Shown: positions 1 to 7,240, counted from the stretch's first letter. The stretch: 11,301 bases of DNA from an uncultured Alphaproteobacteria bacterium (GCA_938028645.1 CALIMD010000163.1:1-11301); one strand, 5' to 3'. The notes: generated by a model not told the origin, from the letters alone. Program-made: numbers and translations.

Positions 1-201
1 TCCCTTAATAATTTTGTTCCCCCAACACGGGAGAATAAGATTATTAAAGATGATAATGCTATTTTCATGCAAGAGCGTCATAAACAGCACAAGAGATATT
101 TGAAAACCGCTTTGAAGAACCAGAAAAAAATAGAAAAGATAAGTGAAAATGAGGCTTTAATAGAAGCTGCGAAAAATGATAGCTCTGATTACCAGAAGTA
201 A
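1..201 (+). CDS. 3' end of an unrecognised lysine-rich protein (partial)
   Basis: Frame 1 is open from the first base of the window to a TAA at 199-201, giving the last 66 residues of a protein whose start lies outside. The tail is strongly hydrophilic, with many Lys, Glu, Asn and Asp and no membrane segment, cysteine cluster or motif I can name. The stretch from about residue 24 onward (MQERHKQHKRYLKTALKNQK) looks helical and could form a short coiled coil. I do not recognise the family. It runs convergently towards the ATPase gene that ends at 262, with 60 bp between the two stops, so it is not part of that operon. That it is coding rests on the uninterrupted frame, on protein-like composition, and on the stop falling just before the intergenic spacer. 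Confidence 0.6.
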   Translation, partial: SLNNFVPPTRENKIIKDDNAIFMQERHKQHKRYLKTALKNQKKIEKISENEALIEAAKNDSSDYQK

Positions 202-229
202 AAATCTGGCATCCTCAAGTCCCGTGCCA
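200..229 (-). terminator. Candidate terminator of the Dpp-type operon
   Basis: Read on the - strand, 33 bases after the last ATPase gene stops, TGGCA (225-229) can pair with TGCCA (207-211) across a 13-base loop. Two bases later comes a run of five T (complement of 200-204). The stem has only 5 bp and the loop is long, so it is a weak factor-independent terminator at best. The T-run overlaps the stop codon of the convergent partial gene. On the + strand the same stem is not followed by a T-run. Confidence 0.3.
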
Positions 230-261
230 ACTAATTTAAATGACTCCAAAAATATTCTTTT

Positions 262-1269
262 TTAATCATTTAAATGACAAGCAGAGAACCTATTAGATTC
301 AATTTCTTTTAAAGCTGGTGTTTCTTGATGGCACTTCGCAAAGGCCTTAGGACAGCGGGGATGGAAATGACAACCCGTGGGAGGGTCAATTGGGGACGGT
401 ATTTCTCCCTTAACAGGTGCAAATTTTCTTTGACGCGTCTCCAGTCGGGGCACCTCCGCTAATAGTGCTTGCGTATATGGATGATTAGGGTCAGCAAATA
501 ACGTCTCGGTTGGCGCCACTTCGACCACGCGGCCAAGGTACATTATAACCACGCGGTCACTGAGATGCTCAACAACCCCTAAGTCGTGACTTATAAATAA
601 GTACGTTAAGTTAAGTTCTTGGCGCAGGCGCATGAACAGATTTAGGACTTGGGCTTGTATAGAGACATCCAAAGCTGCAACTGACTCATCGCAGACTAGA
701 AAGTCAGGTTGAACAGCCAAGGCTCTAGCGATACCGATCCTTTGACGTTGTCCCCCAGAAAATTGATGGGGGTAGCGTCTAGCATAACTTGGATCCAGAC
801 CCACACGCAGCATAATCTCCTCCACATAATCTGTGATATTTCCACTATCAACTACTCCGTGGACGACAGGTGCCTCTCCAATGATATCTTGAACACGTAA
901 ACGCGGATTTAGGGAACTCATCGGATCTTGAAATATCATCTGGATTTTAAGTGCAGCCTCCTGAGCATCCTTTCCCGTCAGGCCCTCTATCGCTTTACCG
1001 CGAAACAAAACATTCCCGTCACTGGGCTCGTGAACCCCAGCGACTACTCTACCAAGAGTTGATTTTCCACATCCAGATTCGCCAACTAAACCAACGACTT
1101 CCCCATCCTGAATATTCAAAGAAACTCTATCTACGGCATGTACCACTTCTTCACGAATGTCTGCACCAAAGCGTTGTGCAATCTTGCCCGCTAAATCTAA
1201 AGATTTGATAAAGCGCTTTGAAACATTATTTATAGTTAGAATTGGTTCTTTTTTATTATTTAAAGCCAT
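262..1269 (-). CDS. dppF: Peptide/nickel-type ABC transporter ATP-binding protein, DppF/OppF family
   Basis: One of the two cytoplasmic ATPases that power a Dpp/Opp-class importer. The 335 residues show Walker A GESGCGKST at 63-71, Q-loop Gln114, signature SGGQ at 171-174, Walker B ending in Asp194-Glu195, D-loop ALD at 199-201 and switch His228. After the catalytic Glu the sequence reads DESVAALD rather than the usual DEPTSALD; the Pro-to-Ser change lies outside the catalytic residues. The C-terminal oligopeptide-transporter extension has four cysteines (300, 306, 313, 331) in the arrangement that binds a [4Fe-4S] cluster in a studied DppD homologue; a cluster here is inferred. It is the last gene of the operon, starting 4 bp after the DppD-like gene stops. 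Its own ribosome site is poor, so translational coupling is likely. The symbol is family-level; the substrate is not proven. Confidence 0.93.
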   Translation of the reverse strand: MALNNKKEPILTINNVSKRFIKSLDLAGKIAQRFGADIREEVVHAVDRVSLNIQDGEVVGLVGESGCGKSTLGRVVAGVHEPSDGNVLFRGKAIEGLTGKDAQEAALKIQMIFQDPMSSLNPRLRVQDIIGEAPVVHGVVDSGNITDYVEEIMLRVGLDPSYARRYPHQFSGGQRQRIGIARALAVQPDFLVCDESVAALDVSIQAQVLNLFMRLRQELNLTYLFISHDLGVVEHLSDRVVIMYLGRVVEVAPTETLFADPNHPYTQALLAEVPRLETRQRKFAPVKGEIPSPIDPPTGCHFHPRCPKAFAKCHQETPALKEIESNRFSACHLND

Positions 1270-1273
1270 AAAC

Positions 1274-2275
1274 TCAGTCCGTCACTCGTAAAGTAGTACC
1301 CGCACCCAATGGATTGTGACATCTAATTTGTCTTCCGTTTTCATAGTTTGAGATATCCGGTATGGAGTCACATGCGTTACTAAAATGAGCGCATCTGGGG
1401 CCAAATGAGCAACCCTTGGGTAGCTTTAATAGTGAAGGCGCCATCCCAGGAATTTGGGCTAAGGGTACGCCTCGTTTATTTCGGCTGGGCACCGAACTGA
1501 TCAAACCGTCGGTATAAGGATGCATAGGCTTATCCAGAACGGAGTTCACGCTTCCTTGCTCAACAATTCTTCCTGCGTACATCACACAAATATCATCAGC
1601 TAATCCAGCTACTACCGATAGATCGTGGGTTATCCAGATCAATGCTGTACCCGTCTGCGAACATAGTTTTTGAACCTCGTATAATATTTGTCCCTGTATG
1701 GTAACATCCAAAGCAGTCGTTGGTTCATCTGCTACTATAAGGTCCGGCTTATTTAATAACGCTATGGCAATTGCCACGCGTTGCCTCATACCTCCAGAAA
1801 ACTGATGTGGATACGATCTTAAACGCTCATCCGGCGAAGCTATGCCCACTTGGCCCAGGACGTCCCTTGCTCTCTGTCTTGCATCATCTTTTGAAATGCT
1901 TTCGTGTGCCTGTAGAGCCTCTATCATCTGTGTATCGATCCTCAATACTGGATTAAGGGTCATCATTGGGTCTTGAAATATCATAGAAATATTAACACCA
2001 CGCAGTTCGCGCATTCGATCCGGTGATGCTGAAACAAGGTTTTCTCCACGATATAATATCTCTCCGCCAACTATTCTCCCTGGCTCGTCAACTAGCCCTA
2101 ATATGGAAAAGCCAGTGACCGTTTTACCTGAACCCGATTCACCAACTAGTCCAAGCACCTTACCCCTACCAACCGAAAAGCTTACTCCATCTACAGCCCT
2201 AGCTATGCCTCCTTTAGTAAAAAAATAGGTCTTTAAATCTTTTACTTCTATTGTTGGAGATTCTGAAAGGGACAT
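1274..2275 (-). CDS. dppD: Peptide/nickel-type ABC transporter ATP-binding protein, DppD/OppD family
   Basis: Partner ATPase of the DppF-like protein; the two would form the heterodimeric motor on the inner face of the membrane. Of its 333 residues the key ones are Walker A GESGSGKT at 45-52, Q-loop Gln101, signature SGGM at 160-163, Walker B LIVADE at 179-184 followed by the standard PTTALD, and switch His217. The C-terminal extension again carries four cysteines (289, 295, 302, 319), matching the cluster-binding pattern of DppD. Length and motif order are normal for OppD/DppD. The ATG follows the permease C stop by 9 bp, and an AGG about nine bases upstream could act as a weak ribosome site. 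The symbol is given at family level, because these ATPases do not reveal the transported compound. Confidence 0.94.
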   Translation of the reverse strand: MSLSESPTIEVKDLKTYFFTKGGIARAVDGVSFSVGRGKVLGLVGESGSGKTVTGFSILGLVDEPGRIVGGEILYRGENLVSASPDRMRELRGVNISMIFQDPMMTLNPVLRIDTQMIEALQAHESISKDDARQRARDVLGQVGIASPDERLRSYPHQFSGGMRQRVAIAIALLNKPDLIVADEPTTALDVTIQGQILYEVQKLCSQTGTALIWITHDLSVVAGLADDICVMYAGRIVEQGSVNSVLDKPMHPYTDGLISSVPSRNKRGVPLAQIPGMAPSLLKLPKGCSFGPRCAHFSNACDSIPDISNYENGRQIRCHNPLGAGTTLRVTD

Positions 2276-2284
2276 GAATACAAC

Positions 2285-3208
2285 CTATTTCTGGAGCCTT
2301 GGGTTGAGCACATCACGCAAACGATCACCCACTAAATTTATGCTCACAATTGTTACGAGTAGAGCTATTCCGGGATAAACACTAATCCAATACTTACCGC
2401 TCAAAATATACTCAAAGCCATTAGATATTAGGCGCCCAAGTGAAGGTTCTGTCTGAGGCATCCCAAGTCCTAGAAACGAAAGAGTTGCTTCTAAGGAGAT
2501 AGCATGTGCGATCTGCATCGTCCCTACAACAATCATGGGCGCCAAACAATTTGGTAGCAAATGACGAAACATAATACGGTTTTTGGACAAACCCAGACAT
2601 ACCGCTGATTCAATATATTCTCGCCGTCGCTCAACCAAGGCGGTTCCTCGGATTGTCCTCGCATAATAAGCCCATTGAACAACGACGAGAGCTATAATAG
2701 TTTTATCAACACCCTTGCCTAGCGTGACGAGCAAAACAAGCGCAACAAGAATCGCTGGGAAACTCAACTGAATGTCGACAATACGCATAAATATGCTATC
2801 AATTTTTCCACCCGCATATGCGGAGAGCAATCCAAAACTTATTCCTATCAACATTGCTATGAGACCGCTTCCGATTCCCACGCCTAAACTAATTCGAAGA
2901 CCATAAATCATAGCGCTAACCATATCTCGTCCAGCTCCATCAGTACCCAGATGGGCTGTCGTACCGTTCATCATCGCCTCTCCTGGAGCTAGCCTGCTAT
3001 CCAGCACACTAACTGTGGCAAGGTCATATGGGTCTGTTGGTGCTATGAATGGTGCCATGATTGCGACTAACGCAATTGCCAAAATGGTGAAAAAACCAAC
3101 TACGGCCAGCTTGGCCTCGCAAAAATCTGAGAGAAATCTGCGGAGCGGTGTTTGAACACCCTCATAGCCTTTTTCTTCCGATTCCATATTATTCTCAGCT
3201 GTTGTCAT
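2285..3208 (-). CDS. dppC: Peptide/nickel-type ABC transporter permease, DppC/OppC family
   Basis: Inner-membrane permease of the importer, 307 residues. A cytoplasmic N-terminus of about 30 residues leads into a first hydrophobic segment (about 34-56). An external loop follows, with the DppC hallmark HLGTDGAGRDM at 86-96, then a core of five further membrane segments. The EAA loop that contacts the ATPases is seen at about 198-226 (EYIESAVCLGLS, then HLLPN). The family motif EATLSFLGLGMP is at 240-251 and the ending GDRLRDVLNPRL at 294-305. The second Ala of the EAA core is Ser here (IESA), a mild change. The ATG overlaps the preceding permease stop as ATGA (3205-3208), with an AGGA about nine bases upstream, which suggests coupled translation and equal amounts of the two permeases. 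Confidence 0.94.
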   Translation of the reverse strand: MTTAENNMESEEKGYEGVQTPLRRFLSDFCEAKLAVVGFFTILAIALVAIMAPFIAPTDPYDLATVSVLDSRLAPGEAMMNGTTAHLGTDGAGRDMVSAMIYGLRISLGVGIGSGLIAMLIGISFGLLSAYAGGKIDSIFMRIVDIQLSFPAILVALVLLVTLGKGVDKTIIALVVVQWAYYARTIRGTALVERRREYIESAVCLGLSKNRIMFRHLLPNCLAPMIVVGTMQIAHAISLEATLSFLGLGMPQTEPSLGRLISNGFEYILSGKYWISVYPGIALLVTIVSINLVGDRLRDVLNPRLQK

Positions 3209-4182
3209 GACTTAATATCCTGTAATCGGACACGTGGATCCAATATCGAATAGCAAATATCCACCAATAGGTTAATAAGAACGAATAGAAAGACAATAAT
3301 CATCAAGTAAGCCACTATAATCGGCCTATCTAACAAACCAATCGAATCTATTAGAAGTTTTCCCATTCCTGGCCAGGCGAATACAGTTTCTGTAACTACT
3401 GAGAAGGCAACTAACCCTCCAAATTCCAGTCCTAAAACCGTAACTACTGGAATTAGTATATTCTTTAAAACATGCACCAAAATTATTCTTTGTTCCTTTA
3501 GGCCTTTAGCTCGTGCAAACTTTATATAATCTTGATGCATTACTTCACGTGTTCCGGCACGGGCAAGCCTTATAACCATAGAAAGTTTGAATAACGCAAG
3601 ATTGACCGCAGGCATAAGCACGTGGCTAAATCCGTCCCAGCTGAAAACACTTATCGGCATCCCCAAAATGATTTGAACATCTCCACGACCTGTTGATGGC
3701 AACCATCCAAGCACAACCGCAAATAATAATATCATCATTATTCCAACCCAGAATGTTGGTAAGCTGAAACCTAAGATAGACCCGGTCATAATACTCTTGG
3801 AGGCAAGCGATTCTGGCTTAAGTCCTGCCCAAACCCCTAAAGGTATCCCAAAAACGATTGCTATCAACAGCGCCACTACGGCTAGTTCCATAGTTGCTGG
3901 CATCCTATCAAGGATTAATAACAAGGCAGGTTCTTGAAAGACAAACGAATCGCCTAAATCGCCTCTAATCGCTTTTGAAATGAAAATTCCATATTGAACT
4001 AAAAAAGGTTTATCAAGTCCCATCGACTTGATCATCATCTCTCGTTCTTCCTGGTCAGCATCATCACTAACTAGGATTTCTACAGGGTCACCAACCAGAA
4101 AAACGCCGGAGAACACAATAAATGACATTATCACAACAACTAATGCTGACTGCATCAATCTTCTTATAATAAATACTGACAT
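3205..4182 (-). CDS. dppB: Peptide/nickel-type ABC transporter permease, DppB/OppB family
   Basis: Inner-membrane permease pairing with the DppC-like protein; 325 residues, a normal length. It has the typical N-terminal membrane segment (about 12-30), a periplasmic loop containing GLDKPFLVQYG (55-65) and GDLGDSF (74-80), then five more hydrophobic segments. The EAA loop DYIKFARAKGL is at 218-228, with HVLKN at 237-241. The DppB-specific TETVFAWPGMGKLL is at 264-277, and the protein ends near DPRVR (315-319). The ATG at 4182 has a GGGGA-type ribosome site about four bases upstream. It is the second gene of the operon, 108 bp downstream of the binding-protein gene; that gap holds a hairpin and a palindrome, listed separately. 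Confidence 0.94.
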   Translation of the reverse strand: MSVFIIRRLMQSALVVVIMSFIVFSGVFLVGDPVEILVSDDADQEEREMMIKSMGLDKPFLVQYGIFISKAIRGDLGDSFVFQEPALLLILDRMPATMELAVVALLIAIVFGIPLGVWAGLKPESLASKSIMTGSILGFSLPTFWVGIMMILLFAVVLGWLPSTGRGDVQIILGMPISVFSWDGFSHVLMPAVNLALFKLSMVIRLARAGTREVMHQDYIKFARAKGLKEQRIILVHVLKNILIPVVTVLGLEFGGLVAFSVVTETVFAWPGMGKLLIDSIGLLDRPIIVAYLMIIVFLFVLINLLVDICYSILDPRVRLQDIKS

Positions 4183-4218
4183 TATTTCCCCGACAAAGTC
4201 GTACTAGTAATCTTTACC

Positions 4219-4230
4219 TACGTTAACGTA
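4219..4230. promoter_or_regulatory. Perfect 12-bp palindrome in the gap before permease B
   Basis: TACGTTAACGTA is fully self-complementary and lies about 37 bp upstream of the DppB-like ATG, in an otherwise AT-rich spacer. Palindromes of this size can be dimeric regulator sites, but I see no second copy in the window and cannot name a regulator. It may be chance. Confidence 0.25.
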
Positions 4231-4250
4231 ATTATTTTTGGATGCAGACT

Positions 4251-4275
4251 TGGGGTTGCCGCTAAGACAACCCCA
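4251..4275 (-). promoter_or_regulatory. Intercistronic hairpin between binding-protein and permease genes
   Basis: TGGGGTTG (4251-4258) and CAACCCCA (4268-4275) form a perfect 8-bp stem, mostly G-C, around a 9-base loop. It starts 15 bases after the binding-protein stop codon. On the - strand, in the direction of transcription, no T-run follows, so it does not look like a factor-independent terminator. Hairpins at this place in binding-protein operons are known to protect the upstream mRNA from 3' decay, giving more binding protein than permease. That role is inferred here from position and structure. Confidence 0.55.
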
Positions 4276-4290
4276 GCTGTTCAACCTGAT

Positions 4291-5904
4291 TTACTTAACT
4301 GGCGTGTAATCATATCCAGTTGTACGTTCATCAGCTCGTGGGTCAAACTTCAATCCTTTGCGAGTTGCCCAGGTATTGACTTGGTAGTGCAGAGGAATGA
4401 TTCCTGTATTCTCTCCAATGGCTATTTCCGTTGCTTTAGCCAATAATGCACCGCGTTTAGAATCATCGACTGTAGCCAATGCCTCGTTTAACACTTTATT
4501 GACGCGAGGATCAGAATGGCGTCCACGATTAGACGCGCCCATACCCTTGGACTTATCATGTGTTGCCAGTAACGATTTTAATGGAGAGGAAGGTTCACCA
4601 GTGCCAGAGCCCCAACCGACTAAGACGAAGCTAAATTCTGGTAATCCGCCCTCAGCGCCTTTTGAAGCACGTTTGAAGAAAACATTTTTAGGCATTGTTA
4701 CCACTTTCGTGGGAATCCCTTGAGCAGATAACATCTGACCTATCGCTTCACAAATCTTTGCGTCATTAATGTAGCGATCATTTGGGCCATGTATGGTTAG
4801 ACCAAAACCATCACCCCAACCAGCTTCCTTCAAAAGCTTTTTTGCGCCTTTTGGATCAAATTTTTCGGCCTGCATTTTGCCTGATCTACCAAAGAAGCCT
4901 TCTGGTAAAAGCTGTCCAGCGGGGATGGCTATACCTTCCATCACGCGTTCAACAATTGCCTTACGGTTAATCATCATAGACAATGCCTTACGAACTTTTG
5001 GGTTCTTAAGCGGATTTTTATTCATCGGCTTGCCATCCTTGGTTGTCACAAACGGCGAGCTGTCTCTAAATTGATCCATGTGGAGATAAATAACCCGGTT
5101 AGATACACCTGAGCTTAATGAAATTTTTGGATTTTTCTTTAAACGTTCAACATCTGATGTAGGCACATTATCAATTGCGTCAACATCGCCTGCCATCAAA
5201 GCTGCAACTCGAGCTGGTTCAGATTTGATAAACTTAAACGTTATTTTGTCCCATGGTTGCGCGACCGGTCCTTTGTAACCATCGAATTTTTCAAGAACAA
5301 TACGATCGCCTTTTTTCCATTCGACAAACTTATAAGGACCTGAGCCAATAGCTGCAGTGCCGTTATTAAAATCCTTTGCCGAAATTCCTTTATTCTTACC
5401 GCCAGTTCCTTTGGCTTCACTCGACATAATCATCACAGTAGTCGTATCATTAGGCATCAACGGATAAGGTTTTTCCGTCATAATATGGATTGTATAGTCG
5501 TCTATTTTCTTGAGCGTCTTACCTTTGGTGTACGTCCTAAAACTAGAATTACCCCCGGTGTAATTTGCTGCCCTATCATATGAAAACAAGACGTCATCTG
5601 CCGTTAAATCCGATCCATCATGAAATTTAATTCCTTTTTTGAGCTTAAATTCCCATGTTGTATCATTAATAGCTTTCCAAGAGGAAGCAGCTCGGCCAAA
5701 CATCTTGTCCATTTTTGGAGTCCAATCGTTTAACCGATCAAATATATGACCCAGCATCGCATTATTTGGACCTAGGTTGTGGAAGTATGGATCTATTGAG
5801 GAAGGTTCAGAACGAATACCAATAACAATATCCGCAGCTTGCAATGGCCCTGAAAGGGTTGTTACAGCCAACGCAGCGAGGCCTATTTGGCGCCAAGTTC
5901 TCAT
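4291..5904 (-). CDS. Periplasmic substrate-binding protein of a peptide/nickel-type ABC transporter (SBP_bac_5 family)
   Basis: Captures the ligand in the periplasm and delivers it to the permeases; first gene of the operon. The 537 residues begin with a Sec signal peptide: Arg residues at 2 and 5, a hydrophobic core at about 8-19, and likely cleavage after LQA (23). No lipobox cysteine is present, so it should be soluble. Family marks are WEFKLKKGIKFHDG at 84-97 followed by ADDVLFSYDRA, GSGPYKF at 188-194, and NPKVRKALSMMINRKAIVE at 301-319. Length is usual for cluster C binding proteins. The ATG has a clear AGGAG ribosome site six bases upstream, preceded by an unusual run of T-rich sequence. 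The family binds dipeptides, oligopeptides, glutathione, nickel, opines and other ligands; the sequence does not settle which, so no symbol is given. Confidence 0.93.
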   Translation of the reverse strand: MRTWRQIGLAALAVTTLSGPLQAADIVIGIRSEPSSIDPYFHNLGPNNAMLGHIFDRLNDWTPKMDKMFGRAASSWKAINDTTWEFKLKKGIKFHDGSDLTADDVLFSYDRAANYTGGNSSFRTYTKGKTLKKIDDYTIHIMTEKPYPLMPNDTTTVMIMSSEAKGTGGKNKGISAKDFNNGTAAIGSGPYKFVEWKKGDRIVLEKFDGYKGPVAQPWDKITFKFIKSEPARVAALMAGDVDAIDNVPTSDVERLKKNPKISLSSGVSNRVIYLHMDQFRDSSPFVTTKDGKPMNKNPLKNPKVRKALSMMINRKAIVERVMEGIAIPAGQLLPEGFFGRSGKMQAEKFDPKGAKKLLKEAGWGDGFGLTIHGPNDRYINDAKICEAIGQMLSAQGIPTKVVTMPKNVFFKRASKGAEGGLPEFSFVLVGWGSGTGEPSSPLKSLLATHDKSKGMGASNRGRHSDPRVNKVLNEALATVDDSKRGALLAKATEIAIGENTGIIPLHYQVNTWATRKGLKFDPRADERTTGYDYTPVK

Positions 5905-5910
5905 TTTTTT

Positions 5911-5916
5911 CTCCTG
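5911..5916 (-). promoter_or_regulatory. Ribosome binding site of the SBP_bac_5 gene
   Basis: CAGGAG on the - strand, separated from the ATG at 5904 by six A residues. This is the best ribosome site of the operon and fits high expression of the binding protein. It fixes the start codon directly before the signal peptide. Confidence 0.7.
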
Positions 5917-5959
5917 TGAATTTTTTTAATTTTAGTTTTCCCCTTTTTGTCGCTCGATA

Positions 5960-5989
5960 GTAACTAAAACCATCGACGATGATTGTTAC
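5960..5989. promoter_or_regulatory. Imperfect inverted repeat in the leader of the SBP_bac_5 gene
   Basis: CATCG (5971-5975) and CGATG (5977-5981) flank a single base and are enclosed by a second pair, GTAAC (5960-5964) and GTTAC (5985-5989), leaving an asymmetric internal bulge. It lies 56 bases upstream of the binding-protein ATG. The one-base centre makes a tight RNA hairpin unlikely without opening the inner pair, so a DNA operator is the more natural reading. The function is unknown. Confidence 0.3.
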
Positions 5990-6061
5990 CATGAACTAAA
6001 CTTAACAGTCTAGCAATCCTCTGTCTCAATTTATGCTTTCATGTTCGTTAAGTAGGCCTTA

Positions 6062-6089
6062 GTGTTGTCCCAACTAACCGGGATAAAAC
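6062..6089. promoter_or_regulatory. Operator-like inverted repeat between divergent genes
   Basis: GTGTTGTCCC (6062-6071) and GGGATAAAAC (6080-6089) are inverted copies matching at 8 of 10 positions, separated by 8 bases. The total span of 28 bp and the regular symmetry are typical of a site for a dimeric regulator. It lies about midway between the two start codons (158 bp from the SBP_bac_5 ATG, 80 bp from the AbrB-family ATG), so one site could control both genes. No regulator gene is present in the window. Confidence 0.35.
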
Positions 6090-6169
6090 CCCAATATTTT
6101 TGCAGGAAATAGCATTCGAAACGCGCTGTTTCAGCCCAATAGTTTAATTAGCCGAAACGTAATACTTTC

Positions 6170-7240
6170 ATGTCAAATTCAAGACGATTTATCGCGATCA
6201 AAAATAATAAATCCGCGAAGGTAATTATCGCAATCACTATTGGCACTCTAGGAGGTTTAATCTTTGCGGTATTAAAGTTCCCGCTTCCGTGGATGTTGGG
6301 CGCAATGGTTTTCGTTACTGTTGCCGCTGTATCCGGCATTCCAGTTCTTCTACCTTTTATGCTAAGGCAGAGCATGGTCGTTTTCATCGGAGTTTTGCTT
6401 GGAAGTCAATTCACACCAGAACTTATTAACCAGATAGGCAGTTGGTTAATCTCGGTAATAGCAATGCTAATTTATGGCATCATCGCAATGTACCTAGTAC
6501 TTAGCTATCTTAAAAAGCTGGGGAACTATGATCCAATAACCGCCTATTTTTCAGCCGCACCAGGGGGCCTAAATGATATGACAATTATTGGCGGTGAAAT
6601 GGGGGGTGACGATAGAATAATTGCATTAACACAAGCATCCCGGGTCTTATTAGTTGTAATGACCATTCCCTTTCTATTTAGAATATTTGGCGGATATGAG
6701 GCTCCGCCGGGACTGCTTCCAGAAGGACAAGGTTTTGATCTACCATTGCGTGAATGGGGTATCATTGGAATATGCGTAACATTAGGACCTTTCCTCGCCA
6801 AAAAGCTGAAATTACCCGCCGCTTTTCTTCTGGGATCCCTGATACTTACAGCAATTGCACATATCGCCGGGTGGAGTAACGCGTCGCCACCAACAGGCTT
6901 AGTCGCTGCTGCTCAAGTGATATTAGGAACCGCTATAGGCTGTCGTTTCACAGGTACTGATTACGGTGAGATAATCCGCGCTATCAGAATTTCTATGGGA
7001 TCAGCCTTCATATTGATGTCAACAGCAGTTGGTGCAGGCTTCCTTCTCAGCGGTATAACCGGGTTACCCTGGTATTTAATAACACTCGCGTATGCCCCAG
7101 GCGGATTAGCTGAGATGAGTCTCATTGCTTTCGGCATAGGACAAGATGTTCCCTTTGTAGCTACCCATCATCTTTGCCGCATTGGGATGGTGATTCTATT
7201 GGCACCATTAGCGTTTAAGCTTATAAAAAAATACTTTTAG
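6170..7240 (+). CDS. AbrB-family integral membrane protein (TIGR03082/PF05145; often labelled 'putative ammonia monooxygenase')
   Basis: A polytopic inner-membrane protein of 356 residues with about ten hydrophobic segments. An internal duplication can be read directly. FPLPWMLGAM (37-46) matches LKLPAAFLLGSLI (213-225). GVLLGSQFTPELINQIG (74-90) matches GTAIGCRFTGTDYGEIIR (253-270). AYFSAAPGGLNDM (125-137) matches LAYAPGGLAEM (306-316). Each half then carries a similar helix (ALTQASRVLLVV at 152-163; ATHHLCRIGMVI at 331-342). This is the 'AbrB duplication' pattern of the E. coli membrane protein AbrB, unrelated to the Bacillus regulator of that name. The biochemical role is not established; a transport function is possible, and the 'ammonia monooxygenase' label in databases has little support. 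The ATG at 6170 has no clear ribosome site, but it sits just before the first membrane segment. The gene is a lone + strand gene, divergent from the peptide operon. Confidence 0.88.
   Translation: MSNSRRFIAIKNNKSAKVIIAITIGTLGGLIFAVLKFPLPWMLGAMVFVTVAAVSGIPVLLPFMLRQSMVVFIGVLLGSQFTPELINQIGSWLISVIAMLIYGIIAMYLVLSYLKKLGNYDPITAYFSAAPGGLNDMTIIGGEMGGDDRIIALTQASRVLLVVMTIPFLFRIFGGYEAPPGLLPEGQGFDLPLREWGIIGICVTLGPFLAKKLKLPAAFLLGSLILTAIAHIAGWSNASPPTGLVAAAQVILGTAIGCRFTGTDYGEIIRAIRISMGSAFILMSTAVGAGFLLSGITGLPWYLITLAYAPGGLAEMSLIAFGIGQDVPFVATHHLCRIGMVILLAPLAFKLIKKYF

Larger units (their letters stand above)
5905..6169. other. Divergent control region between the Dpp-type operon and the AbrB-family gene
   Basis: These 265 bp separate two genes reading outward and must hold both promoters. 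I see no credible protein gene here. Visible elements are two inverted repeats and the ribosome site, each listed separately, plus a weak - strand promoter candidate: TTGACA (complement of 6171-6176) and GCTAAT (complement of 6147-6152), 18 bases apart, which would leave a leader of roughly 235 bases. No convincing + strand promoter or ribosome site can be pointed out for the AbrB-family gene. Confidence 0.6.

Noticed and set aside
234..278. Direct repeat of ATTTAAATGAC at 234-244 and 268-278
   Set aside because: Only 11 bp and AT-rich; the second copy is in the last codons of the DppF-like gene. No target-site or att-like context, so it is probably chance or a tiny duplication.
4251..4275. 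Hairpin read as a factor-independent terminator
   Set aside because: The transcribed side after the stem is not U-rich, and four permease/ATPase genes of the same system follow.
4397..4723. + strand open frame of 108 codons opposite the SBP_bac_5 gene
   Set aside because: Antisense shadow within a clearly coding - strand gene.
5807..5992. - strand 61-codon frame overlapping the start of the SBP_bac_5 gene
   Set aside because: Overlaps the signal-peptide coding region in another frame; no ribosome site or family resemblance.
7225..7231. Run of seven A (T on the - strand) just beyond the PotA-like stop, considered as a terminator
   Set aside because: No GC-rich stem precedes it on the - strand; it is also coding sequence for the Lys-rich end of the AbrB-family protein.
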